Below the pieces are notes generated by a model, which ran no database searches, was not told the origin of the DNA, and saw only the letters and a list, made by a program, of their open reading frames with translations. 64,000 bases of DNA from Stramenopiles sp. TOSAG23-2 (taxonomy: Eukaryota; Sar), in contig LT649236.1 of NCBI GenBank assembly GCA_900128395.1, forward strand, positions 1 to 64,000. Reading direction: 5' to 3'. The position numbers were made by a program, and so were the translations under genes. This document shows positions 1 through 10,639 of this stretch, in pieces (within the stretch, counting starts at the first letter, position 1; every line of letters begins with the position of its first letter).

Positions 1-378
1 ACATCAAACGATAATGAAGCTATTGAAGACGACAACAGACCATCAATTGAAGAAAATCAAAAGGAAGATGCAACTGATAATAAAGAAGAGCAATCTGAAC
101 TTGATACCCACGATGATGGCAACAATGACAATAATAACGATGATAATAATAAGGAAGAGGAAGAACAAGTTGAAGAGGAGGAAGAGCAAGTTGAAGAGGA
201 GGGGCAACCAAAAGAAGATCCACATTTAGGCAAAATTGAAGCCAAACCTGGATTTTGGGTTACTGATAATGAATTAGCACAATTACGAATTTTTCTACCT
301 GGTTTTAAAAAAGTCGCTAATGAGCGATTGTATAAAGTTTTACCAAATTTGATGGCAAAAAACTTCAAAAAATGTTAA
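1..378 (+). CDS. C-terminal part of an acidic low-complexity protein (5' end outside window)
   Basis: The frame is open from base 1 to TAA at 376-378, giving the last 125 residues of a larger protein. The first 75 residues or so are strongly acidic and rich in Asn, Asp, Glu and Gln, with EEEEQVEEE-type runs. The last 50 are an ordinary mixed segment with Trp, Phe and Leu (for example PGFWVTDNEL and LYKVLPNLM), which looks like a short folded end. The other frames over the same bases give only repetitive Lys/Met or Leu strings and were discarded. No family was recognised. The gene is cut by the window edge and converges on the next gene. Confidence 0.7.
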   Translation, partial: TSNDNEAIEDDNRPSIEENQKEDATDNKEEQSELDTHDDGNNDNNNDDNNKEEEEQVEEEEEQVEEEGQPKEDPHLGKIEAKPGFWVTDNELAQLRIFLPGFKKVANERLYKVLPNLMAKNFKKC

Positions 379-579
379 TACGAAGAAAAGCAATTTGGAT
401 AACCGCCCGAGGTGGAAAAATTAAAAGTGTCGTTTAATGTTAAAAAAGTATGTGCGAATTTTCATACGCGTTGTACGTAAAATTTTGTTGCGGTGTATTA
501 ATTTAATAATATATGGGGAAATAAATAAAATATATATATTTTTAGTTTTAGTTTTTTATCATATCACTTATACAATTAT

Positions 580-855
580 TCACTTAGTATTTAACGATGG
601 TATATAGGTAGGTTCTAGAATAGTCATTTCTCCGCTTTTATTTCCTAATCTATATTCTGCCCATTCGGGATAATTTACCCACTTCAATTTCATATCCTCC
701 CTCTGCTTCTTTGATAAATCCATTTTACTACTTTTAACTCTTTCGGCAACAGTAGCACCTTTACTCTTTCCTTTCGCTGCATTTACCTGCTCTTCAAATT
801 TTATAGCAAATTGTGAAAAAACTGCTGTATGCGAACGTACTTCTAAATTGCTCAT
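580..855 (-). CDS. Hypothetical 91-aa basic protein
   Basis: An ATG at 855 opens a 91-residue frame ending in TGA. The composition is that of a real soluble protein: basic, Lys-rich, with a mixed C-terminal half containing WVNYPEWAEYRLGNKSGEM. There is no signal peptide or membrane segment. It converges on the acidic protein gene 200 bp away, and the next gene to the right starts 600 bp further on the other strand. I do not recognise the family. Small basic proteins of this kind occur among axonemal and mitochondrial factors, but nothing in the sequence decides. Confidence 0.55.
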   Translation of the reverse strand: MSNLEVRSHTAVFSQFAIKFEEQVNAAKGKSKGATVAERVKSSKMDLSKKQREDMKLKWVNYPEWAEYRLGNKSGEMTILEPTYIPSLNTK

Positions 856-1460
856 TGATATTCTCTCAAACTTGGTTTTATTTACAGGTTATATATGTAT
901 AGATATATACAGAAAGACAAGTGCAACAATACGTAATGTATATGAATTCGTGAATAACAGGTTATTGTATAATACAAAAAAAGATGTTGTGGGCGTGTGG
1001 GCGTGTAGCTACGAGGAGTGTTGTAGACTAGTGTACGAGGATGTACTGTATGTATTAATAGTCTCGTACATGTATGTATTAATAGTCTGGTAATACATTA
1101 TCATGTATTCTAATTCGCTGATGTCAACAAAAGATGTCGTACAAAAAATGAAACTCACCATGACGATCTACTGATACTTGCTGCTATTTTATAGTAAATA
1201 ATACGTAATAATATTAAAAAATAACTGCATACTGCATACTGCATGCAACACACAGTAGTTATATCTAGTAGTCCTCTCTATGATAGTTATATCCTCTCTG
1301 GTTATTATTATTTATATATAACTCCTTTATATGATAAATATATTATAATTATTATGATAATATAATATAAACAATAATGGTATCTCAAACATATCCTGCA
1401 AATATAAATACACATATCATATCATATAATCTACTTACTAGGCTTGGAGAATAAAAAAAC
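856..1460. other. Divergent intergenic region with short local duplications
   Basis: This lies between the 91-aa gene (minus) and the PDZ/TAZ gene (plus). The 18-base word TGTATGTATTAATAGTCT occurs at about 1046 and again at about 1071. The heptamer CATACTG repeats around 1225-1245, and a segment ending CCTCTCT is duplicated around 1260-1300. The last 150 bases are nearly pure A/T, as expected of a promoter or 5'UTR here. No tRNA or other RNA gene was seen. Confidence 0.6.
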
Positions 1461-3269
1461 ATGAACAGTATACCAAAGGACAGGATGCAGTCAAATGGTA
1501 TGCATAAATTGATACCGTCACCTGTTAAACTAGTGGGTTTTGCTAATACTAGTGATACAATCGTGAACAAGAAAGTCAATAGTAAAAAAGCATTATTCCC
1601 GACAGTAGTTAAAACAGGAAAAAGTCCACCACCAATGCTTAACCGCAATTCGTCTACATCAAGTCACCCAGTCAATTATTTGCCACGTTATTTTCACATC
1701 CACTTGTTAAAGCGCCCTGAAGGATTAGGAATTAATATGATGGCAGTGAAAAGGGAAGAATTCGAAGCAATTATTATAGCTGGTCAAAGAGAGAAAGAAG
1801 TCAGTGCATGGAGAATGTCAAATCGTGAACTTGAGGAAAGACGGAAAATACAACCAGGTTTAGAAATTGTCGCAATAAATGGGAAATTATTAGAGCCACG
1901 AACATTAAGTCACGCTCATAACATAGTTTATAGCAGTGATAGAGACATTGATTTAACAGTGCGGCGATTGTCAGAGGAAGAAAGCCATCGCATGATGTCC
2001 TTGTTGCAGGAAATGGAAGATAATGGTAAAGTATTTGTTGCAAAACGTCCATCGCAAAAAAATAAATCATCTCGTAACTCTCCATCATTTCACTTTAGAG
2101 CCATCAAAAAGGACCAAGTAGTACCTAGAGAGACATTTCCTTACGCAACGCCTCCAAGGTCAAGGCAAGACTATCTGCCTAGTAATAGCAATAACGAAAA
2201 TAATAAAAATAATATTAGCCAAGAAGAATTTTCTGAAAGGAGAAGAAAAGCTGAAAAAAAAGGAAACAAACAAACATCAAAACAAAAAGTTGACGCCGAT
2301 GATAACAACATCCTATTTTTAAATCCAACTGATGCGCTTGGTGTAGGAATAGATTTAGATGTATATATTGATAAGCAAATGATGATAAACGACCAGACAA
2401 AAGAGTTTCTAGAAGAACAAAAAAACCGTACAGATGCTATTGCAAATGAATACTTTAAAAACAAAGACACTAAAATAGATGATAATGACGAATCATCTAA
2501 TGAAAAAAAAAATGACTCTCCTCCACCAAATCCAACAAATATGAGAAAATCATTGATTAAATTATTGGCAACATTAAAGGGTCATCAAGCAAATGCACGG
2601 GAAGCGCTTGTCCATATTATGTCTAAAGAAAAAATTTTACAAAAAAATTTACAGGTTGATAAAAATACATATAAACGATTGATGGAAGAAAGTGAAGAAT
2701 ATATTTTAGAAGCTGCACAAGCGTTTGTCGAATTACCTGGGCTATCACAGAAAGAGAAAACGGTCGTATGGGAAGCATGCTATAACATGTTGTTAGAAGC
2801 TAAGGAATGTGATTCTATTAAACGCAATGTCTTATCTACATTAGACACTATAAAAGACCAAGTTGGGACTGTTCGGGATGCGCTATATTTACTAGCAAGT
2901 GAAGAAAAAATAGCTCGTGAAGCAAAATTAATCAAGGTAGCAAAATTATGCGAACATTCATTAAATTGTAAAAGTGAAACATGTAAAATAAATGGATGTT
3001 CGAGAATGAAAAGTAATATACAACATGTGAAAACATGCAAAATTCATAAACAAGTTGGACAACAATGTTCTTTATGTTTAAATATGGAAACACTGTTGAA
3101 ATTCATTAATAAGAAAAAAGATTACAACGCAATTCCTGAGGATAATAACAATGCAAAACCAATTAATCAAGCAGTGAGAAAGAAAAGTAGTGAGGATAGA
3201 TTATCCACAATAGCAGAAGTGAAAAGTTTTGACGACTTAAAAATAATAGAAAGTGGGCTTGGAGAGTGA
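1461..3269 (+). CDS. PDZ domain protein with C-terminal TAZ-like zinc finger
   Basis: A single-exon 602-aa protein starting at ATG 1461 and ending in TGA. Residues 77-170 look like a PDZ domain: a first strand with EGLGI (the carboxylate-binding GLGF loop) and later QPGLEIVAINGKLL, the usual G-x-x-I-x-x-I/V-N-G core. About 35 extra residues sit between the two parts. Residues 190-350 are Asn/Lys-rich linker. Residues 360-490 are helical. Residues 497-553 carry H-x3-C-x4-C-x4-C followed by H-x3-C-x9-C-x2-C with CSRMKSNIQH between them, close to the last two zinc clusters of a TAZ finger (as in CBP/p300 and plant BT proteins). The family links are motif-based inference. TAZ fingers bind transactivation domains and PDZ domains bind C-termini, so an adaptor role is likely; partners are unknown. 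Confidence 0.75.
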   Translation: MNSIPKDRMQSNGMHKLIPSPVKLVGFANTSDTIVNKKVNSKKALFPTVVKTGKSPPPMLNRNSSTSSHPVNYLPRYFHIHLLKRPEGLGINMMAVKREEFEAIIIAGQREKEVSAWRMSNRELEERRKIQPGLEIVAINGKLLEPRTLSHAHNIVYSSDRDIDLTVRRLSEEESHRMMSLLQEMEDNGKVFVAKRPSQKNKSSRNSPSFHFRAIKKDQVVPRETFPYATPPRSRQDYLPSNSNNENNKNNISQEEFSERRRKAEKKGNKQTSKQKVDADDNNILFLNPTDALGVGIDLDVYIDKQMMINDQTKEFLEEQKNRTDAIANEYFKNKDTKIDDNDESSNEKKNDSPPPNPTNMRKSLIKLLATLKGHQANAREALVHIMSKEKILQKNLQVDKNTYKRLMEESEEYILEAAQAFVELPGLSQKEKTVVWEACYNMLLEAKECDSIKRNVLSTLDTIKDQVGTVRDALYLLASEEKIAREAKLIKVAKLCEHSLNCKSETCKINGCSRMKSNIQHVKTCKIHKQVGQQCSLCLNMETLLKFINKKKDYNAIPEDNNNAKPINQAVRKKSSEDRLSTIAEVKSFDDLKIIESGLGE

Positions 3270-4483
3270 ATGTAAAAATATTAAAATATTGCGCCAAATA
3301 TAAAAAATATCTCCTCAAAAGTGTTTTTAAATGTTTAATGTATAATAAAATGTACTGAGCGTACATTTTTCTCCACCTTAACACCACAGTGTAATCTTGT
3401 ATTTATATACGAGGTATTTATATTAGACATGTACATACTTGTACGTTCGTAAATAATGTACTGTACGAATTATGCACTGTCTGTGCCTAATAATCTAGGT
3501 CTATTAAGGAGGAAAAGTCTCCAAGGACCATATCTGTGCTTTTGATAGGAGGTTAATTTGAATTATACTTATTACAGTACAGTTTTGTAGCCTGAACGTG
3601 CCAAGAGTTCCAGAGTTCCTCCTTGTTGAAAACAAAACGTTAATAAAAATGTGTACATTTCGAAAATCAATAGCACATTTTTATAAATCCAATTCATATA
3701 GAAATTATATATTTTACTATGTCAACTAAACTTCATTGAAATTAGATGAAATTTAATTTTAAAAGCAAAAATATGTCATCATCATCACCATCAATAGCAC
3801 AATATAAAGCTCCTAGGAAAAGAAAAAGGAAAAAACGTACATTTGATATTACGTATTATCGATACCAATTTTTTGTTATTATTATTATTATCCAGTGGCA
3901 TTTCCAGTTTTTTCTCCATCTTTACTTCAATTTTCTTTTCCATCTTTCTTCTATGTGTTGTAATATATATATATATATGCACATACATATTTAATCTCAT
4001 GCGATGGCACTTTCCTCGGTACACATTATTGCTTTTATACTTGTACTTACAGTATTTGAACGGATATTGTATACTACGTATTGCCAGATTGCCAGGAGCC
4101 AGGAATCGTGTTTTAAGGTATTTTGTCTCCAAATATTATTTTTCTTTTTGAGAGTAGCAGTATTAGAATTATTGAAATTATGTAGTGCTATTATATACAT
4201 TTTCAATTTCAATATTACCTGTATTATATAAATAATTTCAAACTCATTAATATTACCATGGAAATAGTATCATATTTTTACCATTGCATCATCAGTAATA
4301 TTGACTGTTATAATAAAATTATAGTTTGAATTATAAATTATAACATATACTATAAAATATATTTTATCAACTGAAATATATAGAGAGATACGTATTGATG
4401 GATGATTATAAATTGGAAAGAAGAAGAATCATACAAGACATATATACATATATATATATATATTTTATTTTCTTATTTAAAAT
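3270..4483. other. Intergenic region upstream of IFT140
   Basis: 1.2 kb without a convincing gene. Bases 3400-3480 have several TACG words (GTACGTTCGTAAAT, TGTACGAATT) typical of downstream regions in this window. Bases 3480-3640 are less AT-rich than the surroundings and are bracketed by a perfect 9-bp inverted repeat (3506-3514 and 3616-3624). Bases 3640-4480 are AT-rich; a short frame from ATG 3746 begins with a Ser/Lys/Arg-rich stretch but degrades into Ile/Phe runs and is not called. A (TA)n tract at 4443-4464 lies just before the IFT140 start. Confidence 0.6.
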
Positions 4484-7400
4484 ATGGCACTTTTTTTTGA
4501 ATATAAAACAAAACCAAAAAGGGAATCTGAACCTTCGTGCTTAGCATGGTGTAAGACAGATACCATATTGGCTGTAGGGACTCGTTCTAGGGAAATTAAT
4601 ATGTTTTTAGGTGAAGGTGACTTAATGCAAGACGGTTCCATAGTTGGAAAGTGCAATCCTTGCTGTTTACAGTGGCATCCACGATCAAGAGTATTATGCT
4701 CCGGTTGGAGCAACGGCACGATTGTCTTTTTTGATGCAAGAGATTGCCAACCAAAGCAACCACCGAAACAACCGCATCATAATAGAATAACTTTCATGGC
4801 TTGGAACGGAAGTGGAAATAGGCTAGTAACAGGGGATGCGAATGGTATCGTAGCTGTCTGGGGCGCACAAGGTATTACGCGCTCTATGAATGTTATGACA
4901 CAGTACAGAAAAAACGGTTCGTTAGACCATTGCGTATGGTGCAATGAAGAAGTTGATAATACGAAAGTACGTGGTAATCGCGGTGGTGTGGATCACGCAC
5001 CATTTTTTTATGCCGGTGAACAAGGTGTTATTTATTATGGTGATGATATGGGTAACTCCATGATGGTGCAATCGCTTGGCTCCCCTGTCGATGCATTGTT
5101 GTTTTATGCCTCTAAAAGCCGTTTAGTAGCAGTGACCAGGAGTTTAATGTTAGCACAGATGGAAGTTGCTGTTGATGGTAAAGTTACCCCGTTGATGAAG
5201 GTTAAGTTAAGTATGGCTGCTGATAATGGAATTTCAAAAGCTGTTTGGGCTGGTGATGGTCTATTGGCAACATGTGCACGAGAAGGTTTTGTACGTTTCT
5301 GGGATTTATCTCATAATGAGAATTATCACGTATCATTGATGTCTGCATCGGAAATCGATGGTGGTAGAAAATTATCACACGATGATCGTGTTATACAATT
5401 GGATTATAATCCAAGAAATCAAACATTAGCAGCAGGTACGCAAGATGGCAATGTTGTTATGTGGAGAAATTTAAATGCTGAATTTGCCAAAGGGGCAAAC
5501 AGAGGTATAGCGAGTACTGCAGATGATTGGCGTGCGTTACCAGTTCACTTAATGAATGGCGCTATTAAAAGTTTAGTATGGGGTCCTGGGGATCATCAAT
5601 TAGCAGCGTGTACACTTAGCGGTACATCCATTTTGAATCAAAGTGTACTTCATCGTAAACATTCAAAAGATTACAGCGTGATTCAAGTCAATGAAAATGA
5701 AATTGCCGTACATAGGAGCGGGGATACGAGAGATCGTTACAAGAAATCCATTGAAGCTGGAATTAATATAGCGGGTTTAGATGTTTACGGCAATACAGTT
5801 GCTGTGTGGAGTGGGAAAAAAGTAGAAGTATACATGTTGGGTGAAGGTGATGATGCTGGTGTTAAAAAATTAGGAACGTTTCCATCTCGCTCGCCTAGCT
5901 GCGCTTTGCAAGAACAATCTATTTTTACTGCTGTTGGCGATACAGTAGAGAAAAGGAATCTATCTGGTGGATCTGTTTTAACTACCTTGTCGTTCACAGA
6001 AGCGGAGGGAAGACCAATGCATATGGATGCTAATGGTAAATTTTTAGCAGTAGTGACAGACAAAGGTATTATTAAAATGTTTGATGTATCGAGACGGGAG
6101 CCAAAGCAATTGTTTAGTGCAGGTAAATTTTCAGAAGCTGAAACTCCAACTGTTTTAGTTGGAATTATTAAGTCTATTAAATGCAATGCAGATGGTACGT
6201 GTGTATCGATTTTATCCGAGCGAATGCGAGGTACCTATTTACGTGCCCCTGATACGCGGTTGCATGTGTATCATTGTGAAATGCAATCAGTTTTGCATTA
6301 TGACTTTGCTGAGAAAGGACGATACCCAGTTGCACACTTTTGGGACGATGATGAGCCGCGTTTATTAGCATGCGAGACTCATAAGCTACGTGGCAGTACT
6401 GGTAGTAGTGGTAGCCAAAGTAAAAATGGTAGCTCGGAGAAAAAAGAAGAAAAGTCATCGCAGGAAGATGATGGGCTTGAAAATGCACATGTTTCAGACG
6501 CTGAAATTACAACATTATTTGCAACGTCAGAACATGGTTTATTGAAGCAAGATGAAAATAGCTTATCTTCTGATATCGGAGCTTTGCTTGGTCTACGCGT
6601 ACCGAATTTGTATTTTGTAGGTGCAACCCATAGTCGAAGAATCTCTGGCTCTCGTGTCATTTCCCGTGCCTTACGGGATTTTGCTGGTTTAAAAACTGTT
6701 GATGATGAAATCAAAAGAGCATTGTTAGATTTTTCATTTTATTTGACTATCGGTGATATGGACAAAGCATATCTAGCCGTTCGTTTAATCAACGAAGAGC
6801 AAGTTTGGGAAAACATGGCGTTGATGTGCGTGAAAACAAAAAGACTAGACGTTGCGGAAGTTTGTTTAGGAAATATGGGACATGCAAGAGGGGCGCGTGC
6901 TGTTAGGCAAGCAAAAAGCGAGCCGCAAGTCGAGGCACAAATTGCAATGGTAGCTGTGCAATTAGGATTGTTGGAGGATGCAGAAAAATGTTACCAGGAT
7001 TGTTCGCGTTGGGATTTATTGAATAATTTATACCAATCTAGCGGTGAATGGGAAAAAGCATTGCATATTGCTAAATCTAAAGATCGCATACATTTACGTA
7101 CGACGCATTACAAATATGCAAAACATTTGGAGTCTATGGGTCAGCTGACGCAGGCGATTAAACATTATGAATTAAGTGGTACGTATGCGAAGGAAGTACC
7201 GCGAATGTTATTCGATAATGGTCGTGTCGATATTTTGAAAAAGTATGTGCAAAAGAAAGATGATCCAAAATTATATATTTGGTGGGGTCAATATTGCGAG
7301 AGCAATCATCAATACGATGCCGCAATACAATATTACACTCGTGCAAATGATGCATTGTCCTTAGCTCGTGTACATTGCTTGAAAAAAGATTTCGCAGCTG

Positions 7401-8827
7401 CTGATGAAATTGTTAAAACGTCTGAGAACAAAGCTGCTGCATATTTCGTAGCAAAAGAATTGGAGCTAGATGGCAAAATAGAAGAAGCTATTGAGTTTTT
7501 CAGTAAAAGTGGCCGTTACAACCACGCTGTACGCTTAGCTCAGGACAATCATATGGATGGAGATCTAATGAGCTTGTCTTTGATGAGTGGGCCTAAAGTT
7601 ATGTTAAGTAGTGCTAGATACTTTGAAAGCAAAGGAGCAGAAAAAAGAGCAGTTCAGCTGTACCAACGTGCTGGCAAACTAGCAAAGGCGCTTGATTTAT
7701 GTTTCCGTGCTCGTTTATTTGAGGAGTTGCGAAATATTGCTGATGATTTAGCAAACGGTTCAAAAGATGCTCAAGTTGCACCAGAAACATTGGCAAAATG
7801 TGCATCGTTTTTAATGGAAAATTCGCAATATGATAAGGCTGTGCACCTTTATATTATTGGTGGTCGTATTGAAGAATCGATTGATATGTGCGCACAATAT
7901 AAAGTTAAAATTTCTGAAGAGATGGCAGATAAGATGACACCAGACAAAAAGGATCCAAAATATCAAGGCCAAAAGCGTACAGATGTGCTCTTAAAATTAG
8001 CAGATGTGTGTAAACGCCAAAATTCGTTCCATTTAGCCACGAAGAAATACACTCAAGCAGGTGATAAATTAAAGGCAATGAAATGCTTGTTAAAGAGTGG
8101 TGATACCGAGAAAATAACATTCTTTGCAAATGTTAGTAGAAACAAGGAAATTTATGTTTTGGCTGCAAATTATTTACAGAAATTAGAATGGCATGAAAAT
8201 CCTGAACGTATGCAAGCAATTATTACAATGTATAAAAAGGCCAAAGCGTATGAACAATTATCTGGATTTTATGATGCATGTGCACAATTTGAGATTGATG
8301 AATATCGCGCATATGACAAGGCATTAGCTGCACTTAACGAGGCAGAGCGATTTTTATCGAAAGGTAGAAATATTCCAGCACAAACTAAGCAAGAAAAGTT
8401 ACAAGTATTACAACAGAGAATCATGCATGTAGATCAATTTGCAGCAGCTCAGAAGTGTATCAAAACGGATCCAGAGGAAGCTGTACGTATTTGCATGCAA
8501 TTATTACAAGAACGCGATATAGATCGTGCTATACGTTGTGGTGATGTGTTTGCATTGCTAATTGAATTTCATTATGGAAATAAAAATTATAGGGAAGCAC
8601 ATTCGTTAATTGGTCAAATGCAGGATAGAAATATTATTTTAAATCCTTACTTGGCTGCTGATATGGTTAGTACAATTTGTAAAGAAGTTGGGGTACCAGA
8701 CATAGGACAAAAGAAAAGTGGACATGGAGGTAATATGGATAATGATAGTGAAGACGGTATGGCAGAGGATATCGATTTTGGATCTCAGAGTGATGAGGAA
8801 GAAATGCTATTGCAAATACATAAATAA
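4484..8827 (+). CDS. IFT140: Intraflagellar transport protein 140 (IFT-A core subunit)
   Basis: An uninterrupted 1447-aa frame from ATG 4484, close to the usual length of the family (about 1460 in human). The N-terminal half carries WD40 repeats (WHPRSRVLCSGWSNG, WNGSGNRLVTGD and later blades). The C-terminal half, from about residue 750, is TPR-like helical repeats. It contains the diagnostic IFT140 segment CLGNMGHARGARA and also KKYTQAGDKLKAMKCLLKSG and FYDACAQFEIDEY. The tail is acidic. IFT140 is part of the IFT-A complex, which drives retrograde ciliary transport and delivers membrane proteins into the cilium. Its presence shows the organism is ciliated. A (TA)n stretch lies 20 bases before the start, and no intron is needed. 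Confidence 0.97.
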   Translation: MALFFEYKTKPKRESEPSCLAWCKTDTILAVGTRSREINMFLGEGDLMQDGSIVGKCNPCCLQWHPRSRVLCSGWSNGTIVFFDARDCQPKQPPKQPHHNRITFMAWNGSGNRLVTGDANGIVAVWGAQGITRSMNVMTQYRKNGSLDHCVWCNEEVDNTKVRGNRGGVDHAPFFYAGEQGVIYYGDDMGNSMMVQSLGSPVDALLFYASKSRLVAVTRSLMLAQMEVAVDGKVTPLMKVKLSMAADNGISKAVWAGDGLLATCAREGFVRFWDLSHNENYHVSLMSASEIDGGRKLSHDDRVIQLDYNPRNQTLAAGTQDGNVVMWRNLNAEFAKGANRGIASTADDWRALPVHLMNGAIKSLVWGPGDHQLAACTLSGTSILNQSVLHRKHSKDYSVIQVNENEIAVHRSGDTRDRYKKSIEAGINIAGLDVYGNTVAVWSGKKVEVYMLGEGDDAGVKKLGTFPSRSPSCALQEQSIFTAVGDTVEKRNLSGGSVLTTLSFTEAEGRPMHMDANGKFLAVVTDKGIIKMFDVSRREPKQLFSAGKFSEAETPTVLVGIIKSIKCNADGTCVSILSERMRGTYLRAPDTRLHVYHCEMQSVLHYDFAEKGRYPVAHFWDDDEPRLLACETHKLRGSTGSSGSQSKNGSSEKKEEKSSQEDDGLENAHVSDAEITTLFATSEHGLLKQDENSLSSDIGALLGLRVPNLYFVGATHSRRISGSRVISRALRDFAGLKTVDDEIKRALLDFSFYLTIGDMDKAYLAVRLINEEQVWENMALMCVKTKRLDVAEVCLGNMGHARGARAVRQAKSEPQVEAQIAMVAVQLGLLEDAEKCYQDCSRWDLLNNLYQSSGEWEKALHIAKSKDRIHLRTTHYKYAKHLESMGQLTQAIKHYELSGTYAKEVPRMLFDNGRVDILKKYVQKKDDPKLYIWWGQYCESNHQYDAAIQYYTRANDALSLARVHCLKKDFAAADEIVKTSENKAAAYFVAKELELDGKIEEAIEFFSKSGRYNHAVRLAQDNHMDGDLMSLSLMSGPKVMLSSARYFESKGAEKRAVQLYQRAGKLAKALDLCFRARLFEELRNIADDLANGSKDAQVAPETLAKCASFLMENSQYDKAVHLYIIGGRIEESIDMCAQYKVKISEEMADKMTPDKKDPKYQGQKRTDVLLKLADVCKRQNSFHLATKKYTQAGDKLKAMKCLLKSGDTEKITFFANVSRNKEIYVLAANYLQKLEWHENPERMQAIITMYKKAKAYEQLSGFYDACAQFEIDEYRAYDKALAALNEAERFLSKGRNIPAQTKQEKLQVLQQRIMHVDQFAAAQKCIKTDPEEAVRICMQLLQERDIDRAIRCGDVFALLIEFHYGNKNYREAHSLIGQMQDRNIILNPYLAADMVSTICKEVGVPDIGQKKSGHGGNMDNDSEDGMAEDIDFGSQSDEEEMLLQIHK

Positions 8828-8961
8828 AAATATTTTTAAATAAATTATATATCATATATGTACATATAATATTAATCCAGGGAAGTTTTAAAATCTCTCT
8901 AAATTAATATTAAAAAATATTTTTTTAAAATATTAATGTTTTATCATGTTAAATATGAATA

Positions 8962-8968
<7 letters not shown>

Positions 8969-8993
<25 letters not shown>
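8969..8993. repeat. (TA)n microsatellite in convergent spacer
   Basis: An uninterrupted alternating TA tract of about 25 bases in the 240-bp spacer between the ends of IFT140 and the sugar transporter gene. Confidence 0.9.
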
Positions 8994-9067
8994 CGTAAAA
9001 GAATTTTTACAAAGAGTATAAACATACGAGCTCGTCTCGGTGTATTTTTTTCCTTCTATCCCTCTCT

Positions 9068-10639
9068 CTATGAATCACTATCTTCAAAATCTTTGCCTGC
9101 TGTCTCTGGTACATATTTCCAAATAAATACAGCAGCAAATATAGACATCAAAATATAAATCCCAAATAAACAAACACTTCCTAGTTCTGGTGAATTACCT
9201 GCTATAGATGCAAATAAATCCTTTAGTATTGGAAAGGATAAAGTCACACCAAAGTTTGATATCCAATTTGCTCCCCAAGATATAGCAACCCCCTTGCTTC
9301 GAAAAGCATTTGTAAACAGTTCGCTAGTGACAATATATGGCATCGGACCAAGGGAAAGAGAAAATGCAATACGAAAAAGCAGCATCCCAAGAACTGCTAA
9401 CCATGGAGCAAAGATAGACGTTGTTGCATGATGTGCAAGAATGTAAAATGCAACTGCAATGATAGCAAGTCCAATAATCATCATCGCAATACCAATCATT
9501 GCCAAAGGTTTTCTCCCTACACGATCCACTAAACGCATTAATACTAAAATAGCACCTAACTGTGCAATGGATACTCCTGCAGATAACGCTATAGATGCAA
9601 CATCTTGAAATCCTGCATTTTTTAAAATTTGTGGGCCAAAGTAAATAACAACGTTTATTCCACATACCTGCTGTAAAACATTTATGCCAATACCAGCAAT
9701 TAATGCCGAACGTGATTTATGATTACAAATGCTTGTATCCCTTCTTGTATGTGGTGGTTGCTGTAGATTTTGTTCTTGTTGCAGAAGGTGATGCGTGGAT
9801 TGTTCTAACCCAAGTGCTTTCAAAGACTTCCTTGCATCATCAAATCGATCTTTTGACCTCAACCAACGAGGACTTTCAGATAACAAACCACAACATGTTG
9901 TAGACAGAATAAATTGAAAAATGGCTGGAATAGAGCCAATGCCAAGCATTATTCTCCAAACTCCTGGACTGTCTATTTGGGCACCAACGATACTTGAAAA
10001 AATATATGCAAACAATATTCCAGCCGTCACAGAAAATGCTCCATAACCACCTAATTGGCCTCTACAGAAAGTTGGGGAAATTTCAGAAATATATAAATTG
10101 CAAATTGAAGAATTGATACCAACACCGAAGCCAGTAAAAATTCGAGCTGCAACAAGCATCCAGAAAGAATTTGCAAAGGCCATAATAATTGGTCCAAATA
10201 TAAAGAAAATATTTTGCAATGTATGCGCTCCACGAGAACCTATTTTATTATACACTGGGCTGGCAAGAAGCGCACCAACACACCCACTCAATAATATACA
10301 CGATACAAGAATGCCTTTCTTCCAATCAGTCAAAAATCCTGCATTTTTTGAGGCTACCGATGAATTCCAAAATACAGCATCTTTGTCTAAGTAAAGTTCA
10401 GCGCCTGCAATAGATGCGGTATTATATCCAAAACAAAAAGCACCAATGGCAGCATTTACAACTGTAAAACGCAGTTGTGATGGTATATTCATGTGGTTAT
10501 TCTTATTATTAATATTTGTACATTCCTTAACAATATTATTATTATTATTTTTATCATTGGTATTATTACTTTTTTTATTATTGTTCTGACCAACAACAGA
10601 ACTAAGTTCCCGTTGATCGTTTAAAAGTGGGTCTTCCAT
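9068..10639 (-). CDS. MFS sugar transporter (SLC2/sugar porter family)
   Basis: A 523-aa 12-helix permease. The first in-frame ATG is at 10639 (MEDPLLNDQ); the open frame continues upstream without another ATG. After an Asn-rich cytosolic N-terminus, family motifs follow in order: NKIGSRGAH in loop 2-3, YISEISPTFCRGQLGG in loop 4-5, ESPRWL after helix 6, QQVCGINVVIYFGPQI in helix 7, DRVGRKPLAM in loop 8-9 and PETAGK after helix 12. These are the signatures of hexose and polyol facilitators or proton symporters; QQVCGIN corresponds to the QQLSGIN sugar-binding segment. Likely at the plasma membrane. Substrate and energy coupling cannot be read from sequence. It converges on IFT140. Confidence 0.92.
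   Translation of the reverse strand: MEDPLLNDQRELSSVVGQNNNKKSNNTNDKNNNNNIVKECTNINNKNNHMNIPSQLRFTVVNAAIGAFCFGYNTASIAGAELYLDKDAVFWNSSVASKNAGFLTDWKKGILVSCILLSGCVGALLASPVYNKIGSRGAHTLQNIFFIFGPIIMAFANSFWMLVAARIFTGFGVGINSSICNLYISEISPTFCRGQLGGYGAFSVTAGILFAYIFSSIVGAQIDSPGVWRIMLGIGSIPAIFQFILSTTCCGLLSESPRWLRSKDRFDDARKSLKALGLEQSTHHLLQQEQNLQQPPHTRRDTSICNHKSRSALIAGIGINVLQQVCGINVVIYFGPQILKNAGFQDVASIALSAGVSIAQLGAILVLMRLVDRVGRKPLAMIGIAMMIIGLAIIAVAFYILAHHATTSIFAPWLAVLGMLLFRIAFSLSLGPMPYIVTSELFTNAFRSKGVAISWGANWISNFGVTLSFPILKDLFASIAGNSPELGSVCLFGIYILMSIFAAVFIWKYVPETAGKDFEDSDS

Noticed and set aside
3746-4231. Short plus-strand frames upstream of IFT140
   Set aside because: One begins with a plausible Ser/Lys/Arg stretch but turns into Ile/Phe/Tyr runs; no splice donor of the local GTAAGT type rescues it.
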